Shown piece after piece: positions 16,691 to 25,013 of a stretch of DNA of 64,000 bases. The notes below the pieces were generated by a model, which was given only the letters and a program-made list of their open reading frames with translations, made no database searches and had not been told where the DNA came from. Location of the stretch: the NCBI GenBank assembly GCA_963742925.1, contig CAVUNV010000016.1, positions 1 through 64,000 of the forward strand, written 5' to 3'. The position numbers and the translations under genes were made by a program. Source of the DNA: PALSA-612 sp963742925. Lineage in GTDB: Bacteria > Actinomycetota > Thermoleophilia > Gaiellales > Gaiellaceae. Each line of letters opens with the position of its first letter. Position 1 is the stretch's first letter.

Positions 16691-17869
16691 GTGAGTGCCA
16701 AGGAGCTCGCCTCGCAGCTCGAGAGGTTGCGCGAGCAGCAACGTGCGAGCAGCCGAGTACTGCGCGCCGTGGCACGCGGCGCGGGTATCCAGCAGGTGCT
16801 CGACGAGGTCGTGGAGGCGGCGGCGCGCCTGTGCTCGGCGAACAACGGGCGCCTGTGGCTGTTCAGGGACGGCCTGCTCCATGTCCTTGCCAACTACGGC
16901 TCCCGCGAAGGGTACGACTACGACCGCGAGCCCAGGGTCCCGGATCGGACGACGATGGCCGGCCGAGCTGCGCTGACGCGAGAGGTCGTTCATCTGCCCG
17001 ACGTCGACGCCGACCCGGAGTACACCTACGCCGGACCGCGTCACTACCGCTCCGGTCTGAACGTCCCGATCCTGCTCGAGGACGAGCTGATCGGCGTGAT
17101 CGGCATCGTGCGTGAGGAGGTCGGAGCCTTCACAGACGAGCATCTCGAGCTGCTCGAGAGCTTCGCCGACCAGGCGGCAGTCGCGATCGCGAACGCGCGT
17201 CTCCTCGACACCGTCGAGCGGCAGCGGACAGAGCTCTCGCGCTTCATCTCGCCGCAGGTGGCAGCGCTCGTCTCCTCGTCCGAAGGAGAGAAGCTCCTGG
17301 CCGGCCACCGCGCGTACATCTCGGTCCTCTTCTGCGATCTGCGCGGGTTCACGGCCTTCGTGGAGACCGCAGAGCCCGAGGAGCTGTTCGAGGTGCTGCG
17401 CCAGTACCACGGCATGGTCGGCGAGCTGATTCCCTCCTACGACGGCACGCTCGAGCACTTCGCCGGCGACGGGCTGATGGTGTTCTTCAACGATCCCGTG
17501 CCGGTCGACGAGCACGAGCTGCAGGCAATCCGGCTCGCGCTCGCCGTGCGGGAGCGCTTCACAGACCTCGCCCTGGGCTGGCGCAAGCGCGGCACCGAGC
17601 TCGGCATCGGCATCGGCATCGCCGCCGGCTACGCGACGCTCGGCAGGATCGGGTTCGAAGGCCGCTACGACTACGGGGCGCTCGGCCCCGTCACGAATCT
17701 CGCGTCCCGGCTGAGCACGAAGGCCGACGCGAACCAGATACTGGTCAGCCAACGCGTCTTCGCGGCCGTCGAGAACCACGTCGACGCGCACCCGATCACC
17801 GACATCGAGCTCAAAGGCTTTGCGCGGCCGGTAACCGCCTACGAGCTCTCGACGCTCCGCGTCGACTAG
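16691..17869 (+). CDS. GAF-domain class III adenylate/guanylate cyclase
   Basis: A 392-residue cytoplasmic signalling protein. A short N-terminal coiled coil (residues 1-30) is followed by a GAF sensor domain (about 30-175; NVPILLEDELIGVIGI) and a class III cyclase domain (about 205-385). Both metal-binding aspartates are visible: LFCDLRGFT and HFAGDGLMVFF. The C-terminal YDYGALGPVTNLASRL carries the transition-state Asn/Arg segment. It probably makes cyclic nucleotide in response to a GAF ligand. TAGGAT lies seven bases before the GTG. Confidence 0.85.
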   Translation: MSAKELASQLERLREQQRASSRVLRAVARGAGIQQVLDEVVEAAARLCSANNGRLWLFRDGLLHVLANYGSREGYDYDREPRVPDRTTMAGRAALTREVVHLPDVDADPEYTYAGPRHYRSGLNVPILLEDELIGVIGIVREEVGAFTDEHLELLESFADQAAVAIANARLLDTVERQRTELSRFISPQVAALVSSSEGEKLLAGHRAYISVLFCDLRGFTAFVETAEPEELFEVLRQYHGMVGELIPSYDGTLEHFAGDGLMVFFNDPVPVDEHELQAIRLALAVRERFTDLALGWRKRGTELGIGIGIAAGYATLGRIGFEGRYDYGALGPVTNLASRLSTKADANQILVSQRVFAAVENHVDAHPITDIELKGFARPVTAYELSTLRVD

Positions 17870-17882
17870 CGTTCCCGGACGA

Positions 17883-17955
17883 GGGCGGTTAGCTCAGCTG
17901 GGAGAGCGCCTGGTTTACACCCAGGAGGTCGGCGGTTCGACCCCGTCACCGCCCA
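17883..17955 (+). tRNA. tRNA-Val (anticodon UAC)
   Basis: A complete 73-base cloverleaf: acceptor GGGCGGT/ACCGCCC, D-arm TAGCTCAGCTGGGAGAGC, anticodon loop TTTACAC giving UAC (Val), T-arm GCGGTTCGACCCCGT. Its 3' half (from about 17906 or 17912) is repeated at 18729 and 20613, so this gene appears to be the intact target of past site-specific integrations. Confidence 0.95.
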
Positions 17956-17958
17956 CTG

Positions 17959-17984
17959 AAAGGCCCCACAGGGGTTTCTGTCTT
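17959..17984 (+). terminator. tRNA-Val terminator
   Basis: GGCCCC and GGGGTT pair around ACA directly after the tRNA and are followed by a T-rich run (TTTCTGTCTTT), a normal intrinsic terminator. Confidence 0.6.
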
Positions 17985-18023
17985 TCGAGTGGCTCAGGAC
18001 GGCCCGAATCACACGCGGCGGGA

Positions 18024-18728
18024 GTGGCGCGAGTCACAATCTCGACTCAGCAGGCGATGCGCGCGTTCTCGCATGGGCGGCTGATTCTCGGGCTCGGCCC
18101 GCAGGCGAGCGGTTACGTCGAGGGCTGGCACGGCCAGCGCTACGAACGACCCGTGCGGGCGTTGCGTGAGTACATCACGATCCTTCGCCGGATTCTGAGC
18201 GGGGAGCGCGTCACCTACGAGGGCGAGATCTTCTCGGTTCGCGGCTTCCAGTTGAATATGGCACCGCCAGAGCGTCCGGTGCGGATCTACACGTCCGCGA
18301 TCGGGCCGCAGATGTGCAGGCTTGCGGGCGAGATCGCGGACGGCGTGATCGGCTACTGCTACTCGGTGCCGTACGTGCGCGACGTGGTGATCCCGAACCT
18401 GAGGATCGGAGCTGAACGCGCCGGACGCACGCTTGACGGTTTCGACGTTGCCTGCGGGTTCCCCACGATCGTCACGCCGGACGACTCGGGCGTGGAGCAG
18501 ATTCGGGGTCAGGTGATGATGTTTGCGACCGCCACACAGTCTTCAAGGGGCTACGCCCAGAGCTTCGCAGACGGCAGGGTTGCGACGTCTCGGCGGAGTA
18601 AGCGCACGGCGACTGGTCGAGTGGGAGCCGCGCTGGCAGAGGCTGGTCGATACCGTCACGATCGCGGACCCGGACGCGCGTGCGTGCTCGGATTGCGACG
18701 AAGCTGCCGGACATGAGCGGCGGAGCGG
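18024..18728 (+). pseudogene. LLM-class (luciferase-like) F420/flavin oxidoreductase, decayed
   Basis: The frame from 18024 gives a clear middle part of a luciferase-like monooxygenase: GRLILGLGPQASGYVEGWHG, REYITILRRIL and IGPQMCRLAGEIADGVIG. About 70 N-terminal residues of the family are missing. After YAQSFA the match moves to other frames: DVSAE then a stop, RLVDTVTIADPDAR, and finally RARIATKLPDMSGGAGF. At least two frame changes and an internal stop are therefore present, and the sequence is cut off directly at the tRNA-Val fragment at 18729. The gene is dead, caught between tRNA-Val and its partial copy. Confidence 0.75.
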
Positions 18729-18774
18729 GGTTTACACCCAGGAGGTCGGCGGTTCGACCCCGTCACCGCCCACT
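18729..18774 (+). repeat. Second copy of the tRNA-Val 3' half (att-like)
   Basis: These 46 bases are identical to 17912-17957, covering the anticodon loop to the discriminator base and two bases beyond. The 5' half of the tRNA is absent. Partial 3' tRNA copies in direct orientation are what integrases leave at the far end of an integrated element. Confidence 0.85.
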
Positions 18775-18777
18775 CGC

Positions 18778-18803
18778 GAAACCCGCTGGAAACGGCGGGT
18801 TTC
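18778..18803 (+). terminator. Hairpin after the tRNA-Val fragment
   Basis: GAAACCCGC and GCGGGTTTC pair perfectly around 8 bases and are followed by CGTTT. It differs from the terminator behind the intact tRNA, so this junction carries its own flank. Between it and 19060 I see no gene; out-of-frame protein-like fragments may be debris. Confidence 0.6.
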
Positions 18804-19060
18804 CGTTTGCGGTAGGGCCTGCGGAGAGGTTCAAGTGGGAGGTGCTCCAGGGTGCCCTCCGCTACATGTTCGTTCCGGCCGCCGTCGAGGAGACGTTGGC
18901 CGGTTCGGCGCGGTGTAGTCGGCCTGCTGCGACTGAATCGCGACCGTCTTGTGACCGGCGCGCGCGACCCTGTTTGTACCTGCCTTGGCGGAGCGTGTTT
19001 GGTGTGCTCGGGATGCCGAGCCAGGGTCCAACTGCGAGTCTGTCTGGGGAGGTGTTGGCG

Positions 19061-19366
19061 GTGATTAGGTATCAGGAGCAGCCGAGTAGGGACTTGCGGT
19101 CGCGGGTTCCGTTTCTGATCTTTCTTCCGGTCTTTCTTTGCCTACTTGCGGTCTTTGGGGCTGCGCAACCGTGGCAGGCGGAGCTTCACCCGTCGCTTGG
19201 GGTGGGTCAGTGGTTCGGACGGTTCGCTGCTTGGCTGGTGGTGTTCGGGGTGGTCTTGGCGCCTCTGCTGGTTGCCTTGATCGCCGCCAAATTGAAGGAC
19301 GGGTCAAAGAGCGAGCCATCCCGGCAGCAGGGGGTAGACCCAGGCGGGTCGAGCGCACCGGGTTGA
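19061..19366 (+). CDS. Small two-helix membrane protein
   Basis: A 101-residue protein with two transmembrane helices (VPFLIFLPVFLCLLAVFGAA and FAAWLVVFGVVLAPLLVALI) separated by a short loop with Trp and His, and a charged tail. The open frame extends upstream through the tRNA-Val fragment, which cannot be coding. GGGGAGG eight bases before GTG 19061 fixes the start. It has no recognised family. Codon use is less GC-biased than in neighbouring genes, consistent with acquired DNA. Confidence 0.6.
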   Translation: MIRYQEQPSRDLRSRVPFLIFLPVFLCLLAVFGAAQPWQAELHPSLGVGQWFGRFAAWLVVFGVVLAPLLVALIAAKLKDGSKSEPSRQQGVDPGGSSAPG

Positions 19367-19371
19367 TGCCG

Positions 19372-19412
19372 CTCGGTAGATCGCGCAGTCCGGGTCAGCG
19401 GACGCCCTGATG
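19372..19412 (+). repeat. Imperfect direct repeat, left copy
   Basis: About 41 bases starting CTCGGTAGATC and ending GGACGCCCTGATG recur at 20564-20605 with one indel and a few changes. Each copy contains a small hairpin GTCCG-N6-CGGAC. The two copies flank the TolB-like gene. Confidence 0.65.
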
Positions 19413-19464
19413 TCGCTGTGGCGTGGGCTGAGGCAGGGTGGTAGCGGCTAGGAAGGGAGGGATG

Positions 19465-20508
19465 ATGACCTTCGTTCGGCGGATGCTCATTTGCGGGTTG
19501 GCTGGGCTGGTCGTGTTGGCCGGGGCTGCGGCTACGACGCGGGCGTTGGCTGCACATCGTGGGTTGCCTGCGAACGGGTTGATCGGGTTCGTCCGCGGCA
19601 TCTCTGAAACGTCGCTCTATGTCGTCCGTCCTGATGGAACGCATGTGCGGCGTCTGGTCGGGCCTGGCGAGGTCGGGGTTGGTGAGTTCGCCTGGTCTCC
19701 GGACGGGAGGAGAATCGCCTTCCTGTGGAGCCGACACGAGATGCTTTCTGATCTTTACGTGGTGCGTGCCGACGGCAGTGGTGTACGTCTTGTCGTCCGT
19801 CACGCCGAAGACCAGGCCTTCGAAGGACTCGCCTGGTCGCCCAACGGTAAGTGGATCACCTTCGTTAGCTACAACGGCGTTGACTCGGCTCTCATGGCTG
19901 TCCGAACGGACGGGAGCGGTCTCCGCCGTGTGATCGACGGTGCCAACCCTTGGTACACGTGGTCACCCGACGGCCGCACGATCGCGTACGTCGATTGGGA
20001 CTCCAAGACCGTCGGGATCGTGAATGCGGCTGGAGGCGGTAAGCGGCTGATCGTCACCAGTCTCGGAGTCCCTTTCAGCCAACACCAGGACACGGTGACA
20101 GTCTCGGACTGGTCGCCGGATGGGCGACGGCTTCTGCTCGCCGCGTACTCGAAGAACGACCCGGGCGGGACCTACGTCTACGATTTTAGGACCGGCAAGC
20201 TACGGGTTCTCAAGCGGCAGTCGAGCGACGGCTGCTGGTCGCCTGACGGGAAGAAGATCCTCGTCGGTGGAACCAACGGCATCTACCTGATCAACCCCGA
20301 TGGGAGCGGCACGCGCAGGCTGCGAGGCCCCGTCGACAGCCTGAGTTGGTCGCCTGACGGCACGAAGATCCTCGTCTCGGACGGCGGCGTCGTGTCCGTC
20401 ATGAATAGGACGGGAGGCGGGATCCACCTGGTCATCAAGGGCGGCGATTACAACACCGACGCCCTCGGCGATGTACGACCCGTCTGGCAGCCGTTGCCTC
20501 GCAAGTAA
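19465..20508 (+). CDS. Secreted TolB-like beta-propeller protein
   Basis: A 347-residue protein with an N-terminal signal peptide or anchor (MLICGLAGLVVLAGAAATTR) and repeated WD40-like TolB blades: WSPDGRRIAF, WSPNGKWITF, WSPDGRTIAYV, WSPDGRRLLL, WSPDGKKILV and WSPDGTKILV, each preceded by a sequence like VVRADGSGVR. Six to seven blades fit a complete propeller. The ATG at 19465 (rather than 19462) is best placed behind GGGAGG. The gene is bracketed by direct repeats at 19372 and 20564 and lies within the tRNA-Val island. It may bind a protein or peptide outside the cell. Confidence 0.8.
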   Translation: MTFVRRMLICGLAGLVVLAGAAATTRALAAHRGLPANGLIGFVRGISETSLYVVRPDGTHVRRLVGPGEVGVGEFAWSPDGRRIAFLWSRHEMLSDLYVVRADGSGVRLVVRHAEDQAFEGLAWSPNGKWITFVSYNGVDSALMAVRTDGSGLRRVIDGANPWYTWSPDGRTIAYVDWDSKTVGIVNAAGGGKRLIVTSLGVPFSQHQDTVTVSDWSPDGRRLLLAAYSKNDPGGTYVYDFRTGKLRVLKRQSSDGCWSPDGKKILVGGTNGIYLINPDGSGTRRLRGPVDSLSWSPDGTKILVSDGGVVSVMNRTGGGIHLVIKGGDYNTDALGDVRPVWQPLPRK

Positions 20509-20563
20509 CTGGGGGTGCCCATTCCCGCGCCGCCTGAGTGGTTCCCGTGGGCAGGGGCCTAGC

Positions 20564-20605
20564 CTCGGTAGATCACGGCAGTCCGGGTCAGCGGACACCC
20601 TGATG
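20564..20605 (+). repeat. Imperfect direct repeat, right copy
   Basis: Right-hand partner of the repeat at 19372-19412; it ends eight bases before the third tRNA-Val fragment. Between 20509 and 20563 nothing else is recognised. Confidence 0.65.
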
Positions 20606-20612
20606 GCGGGCT

Positions 20613-20663
20613 GCGCCTTGTTTACACCCAGGAGATCGGCGGTTCGACCCCGTCACCGCCCAC
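20613..20663 (+). repeat. Third copy of the tRNA-Val 3' half (att-like)
   Basis: 51 bases match 17906-17956 with two mismatches (a T for G before the anticodon loop and an A for G in the variable region). It is longer at its 5' side than the copy at 18729. The mismatches suggest it came with a foreign element whose att site differed slightly, or that it is older. Confidence 0.85.
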
Positions 20664-20691
20664 ACGCGTCTCACAGAAGAACCAGTAACAA

Positions 20692-20720
20692 GTTGGGCGG
20701 GCCCCCCAGGCCCGCCCAAC
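20692..20720 (-). terminator. Terminator of the CHRD-protein gene
   Basis: GTTGGGCGGGCC and GGCCCGCCCAAC form a perfect 12-bp stem with a 5-base loop, 28 bases beyond the minus-strand stop at 20748. A T-rich stretch follows on the minus strand. Confidence 0.7.
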
Positions 20721-20747
20721 GCGGTCGGCGATGCGAGAGCTGGTGCT

Positions 20748-21464
20748 CTAGGGGTTCGTCGCGGCCTTGACGATCTGGCCGCTGATCTCGCCGCTCGGGC
20801 TGTTCACCGTGCGGACGACCACGTAGCCGTTGCCCTTCAGCAGCGCGCTCGCCTGGTCGTCGGTGAGCGTCGTGCGTCCGAACTTGCCGGAGGTGCACGG
20901 CCCGCACAGGTTCGCCGCGAGCGCGCCGGCGGCACCGGGCGAGTTGAGGCGGATGTCGGCGCCGTTGACCGCGCTCGACAGGTTCGTGAAGGACAGCCTC
21001 CAGCCGAGGATCCAGTGCTGGCCGGAGCCCGGAACCGCGAACGGCGGCACGTTGCCCTTGCACTTGATCGTGTGCGGGACCCCGCTCGAACGCGGCGGTG
21101 AGCCCGGATTGCCCGGCGCGCCCGGCTTCGGTGCCGTCACGGAGCACCCCGGGACTGACGGCATCGCGCCGGACTTGACGGTGCCGACGGTGTGTACCAG
21201 CACCCCGTCCCAGCGGCCCGACGCGGTCGACGAACCGGCCGAGGGCGTCAGCTTCGCGGTCAGGCGGTAGCCGACCGCGTGGACGGCGCCCGGCGAGGCG
21301 GTTCCGCTACGCGGGTCGCTCTGCCCGACCTTGTGCACTTTCCCCGGCTTCGCGGGGCCGACGGGCGCCGGCGGTGAGCTTGCCGTGGCGAGGGCGGCGG
21401 CGGTGAGGGCGAAGAGCGCGAGCAGTGAGAGTGCTCCCCCCAGACGACCTGCTCTGCTGCTCAT
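20748..21464 (-). CDS. Secreted CHRD-domain protein
   Basis: A 238-residue exported protein: signal peptide (LGGALSLLALFALTAAALA) followed by a CHRD domain. The C-terminal part of the domain is clear, with ADIRLNSPGAAGALAANLCG and PSGEISGQI. CHRD domains occur in chordin and in many bacterial surface proteins; no enzymatic role is established. Four cysteines in the mature part may form two disulfides. GGAGG precedes the ATG. It is the first ordinary gene after the tRNA-Val island. Confidence 0.8.
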   Translation of the reverse strand: MSSRAGRLGGALSLLALFALTAAALATASSPPAPVGPAKPGKVHKVGQSDPRSGTASPGAVHAVGYRLTAKLTPSAGSSTASGRWDGVLVHTVGTVKSGAMPSVPGCSVTAPKPGAPGNPGSPPRSSGVPHTIKCKGNVPPFAVPGSGQHWILGWRLSFTNLSSAVNGADIRLNSPGAAGALAANLCGPCTSGKFGRTTLTDDQASALLKGNGYVVVRTVNSPSGEISGQIVKAATNP

Positions 21465-21620
21465 CTGAACCTCCGTTCGGGTTGCTTCGAATCTCGTGGT
21501 GCGAGTTCTTTATAGCGGCGGCGATCCCGGAATCCCTGCTTCGAGGGACAGATTTACCGAGGCGTTACGTTGCGTCGAGGCGCTCGGATCGCGCGTTTCT
21601 GCACCGCTACTCTCCCATCC

Positions 21621-22550
21621 GTGGCCGGTCACCATCACCACGAGCAGGAGCGGTTGCAGGGCGACCGCAAGGCGCTTGCCGTTGCGCTCGCGCTGATCGC
21701 GGGGCTGGCGGTCGGTGAGGTCGCTGCCGGCATCGTGGCGCACTCGCTGGCCCTGCTCGCAGACGCCGGCCACCTCGTCTCGGACGCGGCCGCGCTCGGC
21801 TTCGCGCTGTTCGCGGCCGCGATGGCCGCACGGCCTGCACGTGGCCGCTGGACCTTCGGCTTCCGCCGGCTCGAGATCCTGGCTGCGCAGGCGAACGGGT
21901 TGATGCTCGGGCTGGTCGGGATCTGGATCGTGTACGAGGCTGTCCGGCGGCTCGTGTCCCCGGAGGACGTGTCGGGCGGCATCGTCCTCGCGGTCGCGCT
22001 CGCCGGCATCGCCGTCAACCTCGCGGCCACGCTCGTGCTGTCCCGGGCGAGTCGCGAGAGCCTGAACGTCCGGGGTGCGTTCCTGCACGTCGCGACCGAC
22101 CTCGTCGCCTTCGTCGGCACGGCGATCGCCGGCGCCGTCATTCTCGTGACAGGGTGGAACCGCGTCGACCCGATCGCGAGCCTGCTCGTCGCCGGGCTGA
22201 TGTTCTGGGCGGCCTACTCGCTGCTGCGCGACTCGACGGCGATCTTCCTCGAGCTGGCGCCGAGCGGGATCGACCCGGCGGAGGTGGGGCGTGCGATCGT
22301 CTCGATCCCGCAGGTCGTCGAGGCGCACGACCTCCACGTCTGGACGGTGACGAGCGGGTTTCAGGCCGTGTCCGCCCACGTGCTCGTCGATCCGGGTGCC
22401 GACTGCCATGCCGTCCGCCGCACGATCGAATCGGTGCTCAGGGAGCGCTTCGACCTGGAGCACACGACCCTGCAGGTCGACCACGCCGGACAGCAGCCGT
22501 CGGTGACCGTCGAGCTCGGAGAGAGCTTCCGCCGCTCGTCGCCGCTCTAG
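21621..22550 (+). CDS. Cation diffusion facilitator (CzcD/ZitB-type metal exporter)
   Basis: A 309-residue CDF transporter. The N-terminus has a short His run (GHHHHE), six helices follow, and the metal-site residues are visible as SLALLADAGHLVSDA (helix 2, His/Asp) and AFLHVATDLVAFVG (helix 5, His/Asp). The C-terminal cytoplasmic domain contains HDLHVWTVTSG and ends with the usual ferredoxin-like fold. It exports Zn2+ or related divalent metals using the proton gradient. GTG 21621 is chosen because TACTCT lies seven bases upstream. No metal regulator is adjacent. Confidence 0.9.
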   Translation: MAGHHHHEQERLQGDRKALAVALALIAGLAVGEVAAGIVAHSLALLADAGHLVSDAAALGFALFAAAMAARPARGRWTFGFRRLEILAAQANGLMLGLVGIWIVYEAVRRLVSPEDVSGGIVLAVALAGIAVNLAATLVLSRASRESLNVRGAFLHVATDLVAFVGTAIAGAVILVTGWNRVDPIASLLVAGLMFWAAYSLLRDSTAIFLELAPSGIDPAEVGRAIVSIPQVVEAHDLHVWTVTSGFQAVSAHVLVDPGADCHAVRRTIESVLRERFDLEHTTLQVDHAGQQPSVTVELGESFRRSSPL

Positions 22551-22551
22551 G

Positions 22552-22581
22552 CATGGGGGAAACAGCCGGTTTTCCCCCATG
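22552..22581. repeat. Dispersed palindrome, copy A
   Basis: CATGGGGGAAA and TTTCCCCCATG pair around an 8-base loop, directly behind the CDF gene, followed by GAGCCCCCTTCCC and a second small hairpin (CCCGAGC-AAG-GCTCGGG). The same two-part arrangement follows the GST gene at 33612. It may act as a terminator. Confidence 0.65.
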
Positions 22582-22727
22582 AGCCCCCTTCCCGGCGTGG
22601 TCGCGTATCAAGCGGAGTGAGCTACACCCGAGCAAGGCTCGGGCTTCGCCGCGGATGGCCCGTTCAGCCGGGAGGCGCCGATTGCAACAGCTTGTATTCG
22701 CCCGGTGGCGTGGCGACACTTCCCACC

Positions 22728-23565
22728 ATGAGTAGCCGCTTCGAGGTTCCTGTCGGCGGCGGTGTGCTCGCCGGGCATCGCGGCGGGGAGGGGCCCCCCG
22801 GCGCTCGTGCTCCACGGAGGCCCGGCCGTGCCCGACTACACGGAGGGGCTGGCCGGCGAAGTGGGCGGCTTCCTCTCCACGATCCGCTATACCCAGCGCG
22901 GCGTGGCGCCCTCGACGGTCGGCGCCCCGTACACGATCGAGTCGCACTCCGCGGACGCGCTCGCGGTGCTCGACCGGCTCGGAGTCGAGCGCGCGTGGGC
23001 GGTCGGTCATTCCTGGGGCGGCCACCTCGCGCTGCACCTGGCGGTGAGCCATCCCGAGCGGCTGCTCGGAGTGATCGCCGTCGATCCCCTCGGCGCCTAC
23101 GGCGAGGTGTTCGAGGAGGCGGGCGAGAATCTGCGCCGCAGGATGACTCCGGCCGAGCGCGCGCGTGTCGACGAGGTCGAAGAGCTCCGCAGGCAGGGTG
23201 AGGCGACCGAAGAGGATCTCCAGGATCGCTTCGCGCTGCTGTGGCCGCAGTACTTCGCCGACCCTTCGGGTGTGACGCGGGTGCCGCCGCGGATCGGCCG
23301 GGAGTGCTCGAGGGACACGAACGCCTCGATCGCCGAGCACTTCGCCCGCGGCACGCTCGTCGAGGGGCTCCCCGGTGTCCGGCTCCCGTCGTTGTTCGTC
23401 CACGGCCTGCTCGATCCGATCCCCCTCTGGTCGGTCGAGCGGACCGCGGCGCTCGTTCCCGGGGCGCGGCTGGACACGATTCCCGACTGCGGCCACTTCC
23501 CGTGGTGGGAGCGGCCGGGTGAGATCCGGCGCCTGGCCGGTGCATTCCTCGCCGGGCCGGCATGA
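22728..23565 (+). CDS. Proline iminopeptidase-like alpha/beta hydrolase, frame-broken
   Basis: The frame from ATG 22728 (MSSRFEVPVGGGVLAGHRGG) is broken in the run GGGGCCCCCC at about 22797. Removing one C restores ALVLHGGPAVPDY and the rest of a 278-residue hydrolase. The catalytic triad is intact: Ser in VGHSWGGH, Asp in HGLLDPI and His in CGHFPWWE. The HGGP oxyanion loop is that of the proline iminopeptidase (S33) group. A homopolymer indel could be a sequencing error. It stands upstream of the Rrf2 gene but is not obviously related to it. Confidence 0.7.
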
Positions 23566-23615
23566 GCACGCCGAGCCCGGCGTGACGTGACCCCCCGCTG
23601 CGGGAGAATGGCGGT

Positions 23616-24074
23616 ATGCGCGTCTCCGCCAAGGCCGACTACGCCCTGAGAGCCGCCGCCGAGCTGGCCGCGGCCGAGGGAAAGGGGCACATCAAGGGCG
23701 AGCAGCTGGCGCGCGCGCAGGCGATCCCTCCGAAGTTCCTCGAGAACATCCTGCTCGAGCTGCGCCACGCCGGGCTCGTGTCGAGCCAGCGCGGGGTCGA
23801 GGGTGGCTACTGGCTGGCGCGGCCGGCGGCCGAGATCACGCTTGCCGAGGTGATTCGGGCCGTCGAAGGGCCGCTCGCGAACGTGCGCGGCACCCGTCCC
23901 GAGTCGGTCGAGTACGAGGGGGCCGCCGAGTCGTTGCGCAGCGTCTGGGTCGCGGTCAGGGCGAGCCTGCGAGGCGTGCTCGAGTCGGTCACGCTCGCCG
24001 ACGTGGCACGGGGTGAGCTGCCGGCCTCACTGGACGAGCTGCTCGCCGACCCCGAGGCCTGGCGTCCGCACTGA
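23616..24074 (+). CDS. Rrf2-family transcriptional regulator without cysteines
   Basis: A 152-residue winged-helix regulator with MRVSAKADYALRAAAELA, IPPKFLENILLELRHAGLV and SQRGVEGGYWLARP, the typical Rrf2 core. The protein has no cysteine, so it cannot hold an iron-sulfur cluster through cysteine ligands as IscR does. It resembles CymR, the cysteine-metabolism repressor of Firmicutes. It converges with and overlaps the 3' end of cysA by 48 bases, which supports a role in sulfur control. GAGAAT lies six bases before the ATG. Confidence 0.85.
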   Translation: MRVSAKADYALRAAAELAAAEGKGHIKGEQLARAQAIPPKFLENILLELRHAGLVSSQRGVEGGYWLARPAAEITLAEVIRAVEGPLANVRGTRPESVEYEGAAESLRSVWVAVRASLRGVLESVTLADVARGELPASLDELLADPEAWRPH

Positions 24075-25013
24075 TCCGTTTCGCGACCCGACGAAGACGA
24101 TCTGCCCGCTCTCGAGCTCGAGCTCGGCCTCCTCGTCGCGCGTCAGCTGGGCCGAGAACGCCCGTCCGTCGCCGCCGAGGAGGTCGACGCGCACCTCGAA
24201 GCCGAGGTGGACGACGCGCGCGACCATCGCCTCGAACGCGCCCGGCCACTGGTCGTGAGAGACGGCGAGATCGTGCGGCCGCACAGGGCCGTCCGCCGTT
24301 TGCACGACAGGCCCGAAGAACGTCATCACGAACTCGTTCGCCGGCGCGTCGTAGAGCTCACGCGGCGCTCCGATCTGCTGGATCCGTCCCTCGTTCATGA
24401 GCGCGATCCGGTCGGCGACGTCCATCGCCTCCTCCTGGTCGTGCGTGACGATCACCGTGGTCACGTTCTGCTCGTCGTGGAGGCGCCGCAGCCAGATTCG
24501 GAGCTCCTTTCGGACTCGCGCGTCGAGAGCACCGAAGGGCTCGTCCAGGAGCAGGACGCTCGGCTCGACCGCGAGCGCCCGGGCGAGGGCCATGCGCTGC
24601 CGCTGGCCGCCGGAGAGCTGCGCCGGGTAGCGGTCCGCGAGGCCGTGGAGCTGGACGAGGCGCAGCAGCTCCTCCACGCGGTCGGCGATCTCCGCCTTCG
24701 GGCGGCGGCGGATCTCGAGGCCGAAGGCGACGTTCTTCCTGACCGTCATGTGCTTGAACGCCGCGTAGTGCTGGAACACGAAGCCGACGCCGCGCGCCTG
24801 TGGAGCCCTCTCGGTGACGTCCTCGCCGTCCAGCGAAACCGTGCCGGCGTCGGGCCGCTCCAGCCCGGCGACGATCCGGAGCAGCGTCGACTTGCCGCTG
24901 CCGCTCGGCCCGAGCAGCGCGGTCAGCGAGCCGGTCTCGACCTCGAGCGTCACGTCGTCGAGCGCCACGAAGTCACCGAACCGCTTGCCAACGCCGTGGA
25001 TCTCGATACTCAC
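24027..25013 (-). CDS. cysA: Sulfate/thiosulfate ABC transporter ATP-binding protein
   Basis: A 328-residue ATPase: Walker A GPSGSGKST, signature LSGGQRQRM, Walker B LLLDEPFGALD, and H-loop VTHDQEEA. The C-terminal regulatory domain contains VRPHDLAV, as in CysA. It drives import through the CysT/CysW pair encoded just upstream. The GTG at 25013 overlaps the cysW stop as GTGA. The open frame runs further upstream but would enter cysW. Its 3' end overlaps the converging Rrf2 gene. Confidence 0.9.
   Translation of the reverse strand: MSIEIHGVGKRFGDFVALDDVTLEVETGSLTALLGPSGSGKSTLLRIVAGLERPDAGTVSLDGEDVTERAPQARGVGFVFQHYAAFKHMTVRKNVAFGLEIRRRPKAEIADRVEELLRLVQLHGLADRYPAQLSGGQRQRMALARALAVEPSVLLLDEPFGALDARVRKELRIWLRRLHDEQNVTTVIVTHDQEEAMDVADRIALMNEGRIQQIGAPRELYDAPANEFVMTFFGPVVQTADGPVRPHDLAVSHDQWPGAFEAMVARVVHLGFEVRVDLLGGDGRAFSAQLTRDEEAELELESGQIVFVGSRNGSVRTPGLGVGEQLVQ

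Noticed and set aside
18680..19366. A 228-codon gene spanning the tRNA-Val fragment
   Set aside because: It reads through a tRNA fragment and a terminator hairpin; only the part from GTG 19061, which has a ribosome site, is a gene.
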